From a virus: a DNA stretch of 43,134 nucleotides. The notes beneath the pieces were generated by a model. The model made no database searches, was not told the origin of the DNA, and saw nothing but the letters and a program-made list of their open reading frames with translations. The DNA lies in IMG/VR virus record IMGVR_UViG_3300027525_000009, positions 1 to 43,134 of that record. One strand, written 5' to 3'. This document shows, piece after piece, positions 31,770-38,718 of the stretch. Within the stretch, counting starts at the first letter, position 1; each line of letters opens with the position of its first letter. The position numbers and the translations under genes were made by a program.

Positions 31770-32759
31770 TTATTGTCCTTCTTGGTTATTTGCTTCCTGT
31801 TCTTCTACTTTCCCAAATTTAGCTACATCCATCTCTCTAACTGAAACCCCTGCATACTGAAGTATTTTGTTTATCAAGTTTGTCTCATCTGAAGCAGGTA
31901 GCTCAAAATCTTGGTAATCCGCAGCTGTCTCATCAAACGATGGCTCACCTCCAGGGAATTGAGCATATGTCCAATTAGGATCATTGGGGTATCTTACATA
32001 TTGAGAAACAACTGTTCCTGTGTTGTTTATTGATTCAGGATAAACTGTAATTGTGTTTCCTGTATTTATATTATTTGCACCACCTAAAACATAAGCTGGA
32101 TAGATTAAACTTGGAGATGTAAGATGTGAAGAGTTTAAATAAAATATTTTATTTTGAGAAACTCTTTCTATTTCTTTTATTCCTTTTGTACTTGAAATAG
32201 AATAAGAAGAACCTACATATCCTCCTGTAAAAAAATCATTAGTTGATATTGTCAATTGAGTCTCACTATCTACACTTACTACAAAAGCACTTCCTCCAGA
32301 ATATAACTCTCCTCCTGTAGTATTTACTATTAACTGACCTGCAGCTACTTGACCTCCAGATACAAAATTTGCAGAAGTATCTATTAAAGTGTTTCCTATC
32401 GAACCAAAAGTTAATGTACCTGTTGCTGTGATATTTGGATAATAGTTTATTTTATCTATTAAATAGTAATCATTAGGTAAATCAAATAAATTTATACCTA
32501 CATTAATTAATCCTTTAGTAGAAGAAAAACTATCTATTACTTCAATTAAACCTTTTACTAGATCAGCATATTCGCTTCCAGAAATTCTTTTGTTTTGTTT
32601 TACTATCTGTGAATTATATTGATAGAAGTAATCTTCAAATAAATCTAACTGTGCTTGTTTTGCGTATAGGTTGAAATCATTTGGAGTAATATATCCAAAA
32701 TTATTTTTATTTACAATAGAAAGAACAGTTGCTCTGACTGTATTTATTAATGATGCCAT
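31770..32759 (-). CDS. Neck/ring structural protein (329 aa)
   Basis: The N-terminal 90 residues are helical: MASLINTVRATVLSIVNKNNFG, then YITPNDFNLYAKQAQLDLFEDYFYQYN, a recognisable connector-like segment. Residues about 105-195 form an inserted beta domain (TLTFGSIGNTLIDTSANFVSG, TQLTISTNDFFTGGYVG). Toward the C-terminus come YPESINNTGTVVSQYVRYPNDPNW and a helix ending with an acidic/Gln-rich tail. It is the first gene after the 32787-32821 terminator and has a -7 element upstream, so it probably starts the tail transcription unit. Confidence 0.6.
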   Translation of the reverse strand: MASLINTVRATVLSIVNKNNFGYITPNDFNLYAKQAQLDLFEDYFYQYNSQIVKQNKRISGSEYADLVKGLIEVIDSFSSTKGLINVGINLFDLPNDYYLIDKINYYPNITATGTLTFGSIGNTLIDTSANFVSGGQVAAGQLIVNTTGGELYSGGSAFVVSVDSETQLTISTNDFFTGGYVGSSYSISSTKGIKEIERVSQNKIFYLNSSHLTSPSLIYPAYVLGGANNINTGNTITVYPESINNTGTVVSQYVRYPNDPNWTYAQFPGGEPSFDETAADYQDFELPASDETNLINKILQYAGVSVREMDVAKFGKVEEQEANNQEGQ

Positions 32760-32777
32760 TCTTTATTTTTCTTTGAA

Positions 32778-32785
32778 CAAAGATA
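32778..32785 (-). promoter_or_regulatory. Bacteroidota -7 element starting the tail unit
   Basis: Minus strand TTTTTGTATCTTTGTTC contains TATCTTTG (exact TAnnTTTG), 18 bases before the start codon at 32759 and immediately after the terminator U-run. The same TATCTTTG occurs at 23728-23735. There is no convincing TTG box at the usual distance. Placement supports a promoter. Confidence 0.6.
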
Positions 32786-32786
32786 C

Positions 32787-32821
32787 AAAAAAAAAAGAGG
32801 CCTCATTTCTGAAAGCCTCTT
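32787..32821 (-). terminator. Rho-independent terminator ending the head-gene unit
   Basis: On the minus strand AAGAGGC (32821-32815) and GCCTCTT (32801-32795) form a perfect 7-bp stem around a 13-base loop, followed by about ten U residues (plus-strand A-run 32787-32796). It lies after the 248-aa gene and just before the -7 element of the tail unit. Confidence 0.88.
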
Positions 32822-32849
32822 CTTGTTTAACACCTATTTAGGTTTGTTT

Positions 32850-33596
32850 TTAATCTATTTTATCTTCTAATATTCTTAGAACTTCTAAGCCTTCATCACT
32901 TTGAAGAAATGATGCTAAAATAAATAAAGGATCTTCACCATAAGGAACTGTAAGTAATTTCTTTTTGTTTCCTTTTAAGTTATAATAAACATCTTTTTTA
33001 TTTTTTAACAATAATAAACCTTCGCTAAAAAATTTAGAACATTTGTTTTGAAGAGATAATAAAGGGTCGTTAATAGACTCTAAAAAATCCTCAGGATATC
33101 TACTCGCAAACAATCTAACATCACGCTTTAATTCTGCAGATGTCATTCTATCTACTTTCACGCCCATTACTACTCTAGCTATTGTTTCTAACATTTCAAT
33201 ATCTAATTCTTTAGCTGCAATCATTGCGTCTAAAGCTAAATCCATGCTATCTACATCTACACTAGCGTCTTTTTCTTTATCAACTTCAATAAAATCATTT
33301 CCATTTCCAGGATGATGTGCTAGAAATTTTTGTAAAATTTGGTTTTGTTTTGGAACTCTTAAAAATCCATCTTCAAAAATAATTGGTTCTAAAAGAACAT
33401 TTCCATCTTGCTCATCTTCAAAAATAGTTTTTTGATTCTTAGCATATCGCATAGATCTGTTTTGTCCAGTTTCTTCGTCAAAATAAAGTAAACTACTTCT
33501 TTTAGTATTTCTTGATGGAATTGTGTAGCTCAATGGAGCTTTGTCTCTGGTGAGTTTGTAGCTTTTGTCAACAAAAGCCTCTTTGTTTTTTTTCAT
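32850..33596 (-). CDS. Head-region hypothetical protein (248 aa)
   Basis: Not recognised by family. It begins with a basic segment (MKKNKEAFVDKSYKLTRDK), then LLYFDEETGQNRSMRYAKNQ, EPIIFEDGFLRVPKQNQILQKFLAHHPGNG (residues about 69-98), which seem conserved-looking, and a helical C-terminal half. It is flanked by terminators on both sides, after the capsid gene (33625-33663) and at 32787-32821, so it may be expressed at a level different from the capsid protein. A head-completion or decoration role is a guess from position. Confidence 0.6.
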   Translation of the reverse strand: MKKNKEAFVDKSYKLTRDKAPLSYTIPSRNTKRSSLLYFDEETGQNRSMRYAKNQKTIFEDEQDGNVLLEPIIFEDGFLRVPKQNQILQKFLAHHPGNGNDFIEVDKEKDASVDVDSMDLALDAMIAAKELDIEMLETIARVVMGVKVDRMTSAELKRDVRLFASRYPEDFLESINDPLLSLQNKCSKFFSEGLLLLKNKKDVYYNLKGNKKKLLTVPYGEDPLFILASFLQSDEGLEVLRILEDKID

Positions 33597-33624
33597 TTGA
33601 TATAATTTAAATTTAATAAATATA

Positions 33625-33663
33625 AAAGAGAGTAAGTCAGGTTGCAGCTGACCTACCCTCTTT
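33625..33663 (-). terminator. Strong hairpin terminator after the major capsid gene
   Basis: A 16-bp stem (33663-33648 with 33640-33625 on the minus strand) has only two G-U pairs and no mismatch, around the 7-base loop CTGCAAC. A U-rich tail follows (TTTATATTTATT). It begins 14 bases after the capsid stop codon and may end the abundant capsid transcript or protect its 3' end. Confidence 0.85.
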
Positions 33664-33677
33664 AATTAATCCTTTAT

Positions 33678-35096
33678 CTATTTAAAGATAAAGAAGTTGT
33701 TAGCACCTAAAGTACATAAAGCTCTTTCAGATAAGAAGTTTACTTCCATAGCATCTAAGCTAGAAGTAGAAGCTCCACCTGCTGAACCTGTAATCCAAGT
33801 CTTATAACGTCTGTCTTCAGTTTCTGAAGCTCTATAACGAACGTGTAAGAATGGTCTCTTAGCATTTTTGCCAAGAACTTGATCGTAAACTGTAGTAGAA
33901 CCTGCTGGAACTAATACTCCGTTTACAGCACCACCTACAATATCACCACGCATAGTTGGATCGTTTAAGTATTTCCAGTCTGTTTTGTAGAAGTCATAAC
34001 CTCTTCGGAATCCAGAGAATCCTAAGTTTAAAGCCATTTCTTCATCATTGTCAAAAAGACCAAATGAAGTACCACCTGCATATCCTGCATTTTGAGCAGC
34101 TAACATATCGTCAATATCAAATCCAAACTCACGATTCACAAAAAGAACATTCTCTTCAATAGAACCTTGCTTGTCTAATCTTTGAATGATAGCGTCAAAA
34201 TCTCCAAGAGTTGTTGGGTTACCACCACTCCATACATTTCCTCGCTCTTCAACAACATAGAAAAGACCTTCTGATCCTTTGTTACCTACGCCTGATGCAA
34301 TTCCTTCAACAATTGCTGCTGCTCCTGAACCACCTTCTGCTGGTACTGCTTCAACCATTGCTGTTTCTAAGTAATCTTCAAAACGTAAACGAGTTTCATG
34401 CTCTGATTTTAAATACCATAAGAAACCAGTTGCTCCGTTTTCAGTAGTAACCTCAATCCATCCAATTTGAGCCATGTCAGAACCACTTACTGCGTAGTGA
34501 TCTTTAATGATAATTGGTGAGTTAGAGAAAATGCTATCATCAGCTTCTAACTGCCCTTGCATTCCAACAGATCCCTTTTGGAATTCTGAACCATAAATAA
34601 ATAGAGAACATACTACTCCTGCGGCAACACCTTGACCTGCAAATTCATAATAAGCAACATCAATTGTTCCGTTAACAATATCAACTGCAGTAACAATAGC
34701 TTTGTTACTAAGAGTTGAACCTGCTGTACTGTCAGAAATCATAATTGTTTGACCAATTCTAATTGCAATACCGCCAGCTCCTGGAACTAAAACATCTCCA
34801 ATTGTTAAAGTAGCAACTCCTGCTCCTGCTATTGCTGCTGAAGTAACATCTGTATACTTCGTGTGTAGTCTTCCTTGCTCTGCCCATTTGATAAGGTCTG
34901 AGTTAGAAGGCATTTCAGCGCCTACCATTCTTAAGAATGATGCTACTGTTCTGTTTCCATAACGTTCGAATTCTTTTTCATAAGTATCTGGAAGATACTG
35001 ATTTAAGAAATCAAAGTTAGTAATGTAATTTGTCTGTAATAAAACCTGTTCTGAACTTGGTTGTAAGTCAAACCCAGGTACTGCATCTACTGCCAT
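33678..35096 (-). CDS. Major capsid protein (472 aa)
   Basis: Position after terminase, portal and scaffold, and a 472-aa mixed alpha-beta product, identify it as the probable HK97-fold capsid protein. An N-terminal arm (NYITNFDFLNQYLPDTYEKEFERYGNRTVASFL) leads to a beta domain (residues about 90-170, GAGVATLTIGDVLVPGAGG). The central WYLKSEHETRLRFEDYLETAM helix fits the spine helix. The C-terminal half contains GNVWSGGNPTTLGDFDAIIQRLDKQG and RPFLHVRYRASETEDRRYKTWITGS. I associate this type with Bacteroidota podoviruses, including crAss-like phages; the comparison was not run. A perfect palindrome precedes it and a strong terminator follows. Confidence 0.8.
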   Translation of the reverse strand: MAVDAVPGFDLQPSSEQVLLQTNYITNFDFLNQYLPDTYEKEFERYGNRTVASFLRMVGAEMPSNSDLIKWAEQGRLHTKYTDVTSAAIAGAGVATLTIGDVLVPGAGGIAIRIGQTIMISDSTAGSTLSNKAIVTAVDIVNGTIDVAYYEFAGQGVAAGVVCSLFIYGSEFQKGSVGMQGQLEADDSIFSNSPIIIKDHYAVSGSDMAQIGWIEVTTENGATGFLWYLKSEHETRLRFEDYLETAMVEAVPAEGGSGAAAIVEGIASGVGNKGSEGLFYVVEERGNVWSGGNPTTLGDFDAIIQRLDKQGSIEENVLFVNREFGFDIDDMLAAQNAGYAGGTSFGLFDNDEEMALNLGFSGFRRGYDFYKTDWKYLNDPTMRGDIVGGAVNGVLVPAGSTTVYDQVLGKNAKRPFLHVRYRASETEDRRYKTWITGSAGGASTSSLDAMEVNFLSERALCTLGANNFFIFK

Positions 35097-35113
35097 AATT
35101 TTTGTTTTTTAGA

Positions 35114-35128
35114 TAACACTGAGTGTTA
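35114..35128. promoter_or_regulatory. Perfect 15-base palindrome before the capsid gene
   Basis: TAACACT-G-AGTGTTA lies in the 39-base gap between the scaffold-like and capsid genes, 17 bases before the capsid start codon. No U-run follows on the minus strand, so it is unlikely to terminate transcription there. An operator or a 5'-leader hairpin that stabilises the capsid mRNA is inferred. On the plus strand a T-rich tract follows, but no gene needs termination there. Confidence 0.5.
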
Positions 35129-35135
35129 ATTATTT

Positions 35136-36230
35136 TTATTTTTTACTTCTAATTTTCAATCCTCTACCACTTGAGTCTGAAACTTGACGAGCCTTAAAGC
35201 CTGTATCTCCAATCGCTTGAGGAGCTTGCCTAGTCGACATGTTAATGTTTTTACTTTTTTTAGAAACATCACTTATCGCATCTGCTTTCCCTTGGTCATA
35301 AAAATAACTAGCAAACTTTTGAGGATTCATTGCAGCACTTAAAGCTGTATGCCATCCCTTTGCATCACTTATTAAACCATCTTCACCAACATACCTGCCG
35401 ACTAGATTATTTAAATCACTTTGCTTTGTCTTCATTTCAGTAACATCACCATAAGAATAATTTACAATTTTATCTCCAACATTAAACTCAAAACCTTTGA
35501 ATTCTGGATTAAAAACTTCATTTGTCTTTTTTACAAAAAAATCATTTTTCTTTGCATTGGCTTCTTCAGCTGATTTAGAATTTTTAATATAACTTCTATA
35601 TGCTTCAACTTCTCTCTCCTGTTCTTCAGAAAAAGAACTCCCACTTGACTCAAGAGGAACTCTGTATTTTTCTTTTAAATCGTTAAGATATGTTTTAGCT
35701 TTTGAAAGTTCTCTTTTTTTAGCAATGTTCTTTTTCTTTATTTCTTTTTCATCATCAATGTCTTCATCATATGAAAACTTTTCATCCATTAAATAATGAA
35801 TGTCTTCACTATCTAAATCAGATTCAGTTAAAGAATAGTACTCTGCTAACACTTGTTCGTCATCTAAATCATCGTATTGTTTATTTACTTTTACGAAATC
35901 TTCAAAACCACGCCCTGTGTTCTTTTTATAATCTAAATATTTAGATACCTCTTCTGGCAAATCATTTGTCTCTTCTCTTTGAGCAAACAAATCATCAACA
36001 GATGAAATATCTTTATTATATCTATTTTTAATATATGAAAGAACGTCTTCGTCTTTTATAGTTGGACTTTCAACTGCCAATTCTTCGGCTTCTTGTTCTA
36101 AAGGTTGCTCTTCAACAACATCATTAGGTTTATCGTTAAACTCAGCTTCATGCTTTTGTAATAACTTCTCTTCTACTTCCTGTACAGATTTTTCAGCTAC
36201 AGAATCTAGTGATTTTACTTTAATTTCCAT
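35136..36230 (-). CDS. Scaffold-like protein (364 aa)
   Basis: Acidic and helical over most of its length: an N-terminal Glu-rich coiled coil (SVAEKSVQEVEEKLLQKHEAEF), Asp/Glu-rich middle (YSLTESDLDSEDIHYLMDEKF), a charged helix near 160-200 and a basic C-terminus (KARQVSDSSGRGLKIRSKK). An acidic, coiled-coil-rich body with a basic C-terminal tail, placed between portal and capsid genes, is the classic profile of a scaffolding protein, whose basic tail binds the capsid. No protease motif is visible. The call rests on composition and position. Confidence 0.65.
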   Translation of the reverse strand: MEIKVKSLDSVAEKSVQEVEEKLLQKHEAEFNDKPNDVVEEQPLEQEAEELAVESPTIKDEDVLSYIKNRYNKDISSVDDLFAQREETNDLPEEVSKYLDYKKNTGRGFEDFVKVNKQYDDLDDEQVLAEYYSLTESDLDSEDIHYLMDEKFSYDEDIDDEKEIKKKNIAKKRELSKAKTYLNDLKEKYRVPLESSGSSFSEEQEREVEAYRSYIKNSKSAEEANAKKNDFFVKKTNEVFNPEFKGFEFNVGDKIVNYSYGDVTEMKTKQSDLNNLVGRYVGEDGLISDAKGWHTALSAAMNPQKFASYFYDQGKADAISDVSKKSKNINMSTRQAPQAIGDTGFKARQVSDSSGRGLKIRSKK

Positions 36231-36246
36231 TTGATTTAATTTTTTA

Positions 36247-36254
36247 CAAAGTTA
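36247..36254 (-). promoter_or_regulatory. Possible -7 element before the scaffold-like gene
   Basis: TAACTTTG on the minus strand (exact TAnnTTTG) lies in the 52-base gap between the portal and scaffold-like genes, 17 bases before the start codon at 36230. The upstream box is at best TTA at 22 bases. A head-gene promoter here would match the elements before other unit starts. Confidence 0.4.
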
Positions 36255-36282
36255 ATATTTAATTTAATAAAGTATTTAAGGT

Positions 36283-38718
36283 TTATCTAGGTTCAAATTC
36301 AGCTAAATCAAAACCATCTAAACTATCTTCATTTGATTCAAAACTAACTGATGGTAAATTGTTTTTTCTTTGCTCTATTAATTTTGATTGCTCTGTGTTA
36401 GCTTGACTTATTCTTTTAGACTTAGCTTCTTCACGTTGATTTTCTCTCATTTTCAACCCATCAATTTCAACACCTTTTAATTGCATTTGTAACTCAAACT
36501 CTAGTTGCATTAACTCAGCTTTTATAGCAGCCTCTCCCTTCATTTTTTCTATTGAAAAAGTTGCTTTTCCTTTCTCAATTTCCATAGAAGCTTGAGTTTC
36601 CATTTGTAATTTTTGCATTGCTGTTTGAGCTGCCAGTTGTTGTGACTGCATATTTATCTGACCTTGTTGTTGGGCAGCAGCAGCTTTTGCTTGTTTCTCA
36701 GAATCTTCTTTTGCTTTACGCCTAACCTTAAGCATCTGATTAGCAAGTTTAACATTTCTTATTTCTCTAATGTCAATTGCATCTTCTAAGTTTATACTAT
36801 CCCTACTTAAAGCGGTTTGTATATTTTGCTCTAAAAGTCTTTGTTGCTCTTCATCTGGAGCTACTTCTATGAAGATACCAAAATCACTTAAATATAATTC
36901 AGATATTTCTTCTAAAATTCCAACATTATACTTACCTACCTGATTAATAAATTCTTCTCTAAAATCTGCATACTCTAACAAATCAGCTACTCTACTAGAT
37001 AATGCTGTACAAAGCCTTTCTGTCATTCCTATTCCAGAGTCTAATATGTGTCTAGTTGCAGTATTACTGCTTAAAGCTGCTAGTTTTTGAAGACCGACTA
37101 AAGAATAAGAATCTGGTGTTGCTCCATCTCTAGCTTCATTTAAACCTGTTACATCTCTAAGCATGGACATATAATGATTATACGTACCTACAAGACTTTG
37201 TATTTTTCCTTGCCCTGAACTACTGTTCAATTGTTGAATAGGTACTTTTGCTTGATTATAATCTCCATCTTGAGTATAACTTCTACCAATAACACTTCCT
37301 GTTTGGAAAAACATTCTAAGTGCATCTTCTGGATTGTATGCTTGACCTGTTCCTAAATCTACTTCACTTAATCCATCAGCATCTATGTAAACACCATCTG
37401 GTACAACTCTTGAAATAACTTGTTGTAATTTTAAATGGGTCATTTGAATTAGATCAGCAAATGTAATCATTCTTCGTACTAAAGATTCTAAAACTCCTTT
37501 ATACATTCTTGGAGCAGCAGCTAAAAACTCTGGATACACTTCTTGTGATGCAGAAGCTGGTCTAGCCATGTTCTCAGCCATCTCCCATTTAAGCATAATA
37601 CTTGTACCCATAATCATAACCCCCTCATACCAAACATCAATTGTTTTAGATACTTTTTCATAATTACCTTCATCTTGCATTTCTGGAGTTGGATTAAAGC
37701 TGTCATCTTTTTCAATAACCTTTGAAGCTCCTGATGAATTTGTTTTTTTCTTATAAGTAAATGTATGGGTTGTTTTATAATTAAAGAATAAAACAGTGGC
37801 ACTGTCTTTACTGAATAAACTATTATTGTAATACTGTGCTGTATTATTGTAATCATACCAACTTTGACTATATTTTGATATTTCTTCCATATCAACCCTA
37901 GTTAAACTTGTGTCAATTTTAAGCAATTCACTTATTGGTAAAGTTTTAATTTCACCCCAATAAAAACAATCTTTAAAATAAGGGTCTTCTGTATAACTAT
38001 AAACTACATTTGCAGGATCAACATATTCAACTTCAATTCCTGAACCAGGTTTAAAACTATGTTTGCACATTTGAATACCTAAGACCATTTGGTCATAGTA
38101 AAGTCTTTTTTGCAAATCATGGTATCTGCTTTCAGCTAAAACGGTATTTATTGCTTCTTCCTCTGCAATTTCAATAGATGGCTTGTATTTTAATTGCATA
38201 TGCAAAGCAAGCTGCTCATCGTTTTCAGGAACTTCTTCAGGACTCATTCGAAAAGTATTTACATTAAAATCTTTTTGAACTTGCTTCATTAGATCTTTAG
38301 AGATCATATCTTTTTCTAGTTGTCTTTGATATTTACTTTTTTTATCAAGAGACATACCATCCTGGGCATAAGCGTTAATTTTAAATACTCTGTCAGCCAT
38401 TCCATTAACAACTATGTCCACAAACTTTGGTATAATTGGGACAGGAGTCCAGTCTAAATTTAAATAACTTAAATCCCCATCAATTGCTAATTCATTTTTA
38501 TATTTAGCTATTGACTGCTCTCCACGAGCATATAATCGAAGTCTATGAAAGTCAGCCCATTGATTATAAAACCTACTTTGTCCTCCGTCTTTTCTGAACC
38601 ACTCATATTGAATGGCTTGTCCTATTTGCAATCCAAACTCAACGCTGTCTTTTTCTTTGTCAGACACGAATTGACTTGGGAAACCCTGAGGGTTTATTGC
38701 TATTTTTACATCCTCCAT
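36283..38718 (-). CDS. Portal protein (811 aa)
   Basis: Placed between the large terminase (adjacent, no gap) and the scaffold-like and capsid genes, with the length and layout of podovirus portals. The N-terminal part includes QSRFYNQWADFHRLRLYARGEQSIAKY, WTPVPIIPKFVDIVVNGMADRVF and EYVDPANVVYSYTEDPYF, a wing-like pattern of portals. The centre holds LLKWEMAENMARP and LRDVTGLNEARDGATPD, the region of the stem helix. Residues about 660-770 form a long Gln/Lys/Glu coiled coil (MQSQQLAAQTAMQKLQMETQ), probably the internal barrel. The portal ring is the DNA entry channel and binds the terminase. Confidence 0.85.
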   Translation of the reverse strand: MEDVKIAINPQGFPSQFVSDKEKDSVEFGLQIGQAIQYEWFRKDGGQSRFYNQWADFHRLRLYARGEQSIAKYKNELAIDGDLSYLNLDWTPVPIIPKFVDIVVNGMADRVFKINAYAQDGMSLDKKSKYQRQLEKDMISKDLMKQVQKDFNVNTFRMSPEEVPENDEQLALHMQLKYKPSIEIAEEEAINTVLAESRYHDLQKRLYYDQMVLGIQMCKHSFKPGSGIEVEYVDPANVVYSYTEDPYFKDCFYWGEIKTLPISELLKIDTSLTRVDMEEISKYSQSWYDYNNTAQYYNNSLFSKDSATVLFFNYKTTHTFTYKKKTNSSGASKVIEKDDSFNPTPEMQDEGNYEKVSKTIDVWYEGVMIMGTSIMLKWEMAENMARPASASQEVYPEFLAAAPRMYKGVLESLVRRMITFADLIQMTHLKLQQVISRVVPDGVYIDADGLSEVDLGTGQAYNPEDALRMFFQTGSVIGRSYTQDGDYNQAKVPIQQLNSSSGQGKIQSLVGTYNHYMSMLRDVTGLNEARDGATPDSYSLVGLQKLAALSSNTATRHILDSGIGMTERLCTALSSRVADLLEYADFREEFINQVGKYNVGILEEISELYLSDFGIFIEVAPDEEQQRLLEQNIQTALSRDSINLEDAIDIREIRNVKLANQMLKVRRKAKEDSEKQAKAAAAQQQGQINMQSQQLAAQTAMQKLQMETQASMEIEKGKATFSIEKMKGEAAIKAELMQLEFELQMQLKGVEIDGLKMRENQREEAKSKRISQANTEQSKLIEQRKNNLPSVSFESNEDSLDGFDLAEFEPR

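Noticed and set aside
36291-36301. GGTTCAAATTC resembling a tRNA T-loop
   Set aside because: It is the end of the portal coding sequence and no acceptor or anticodon arms can be formed around it.
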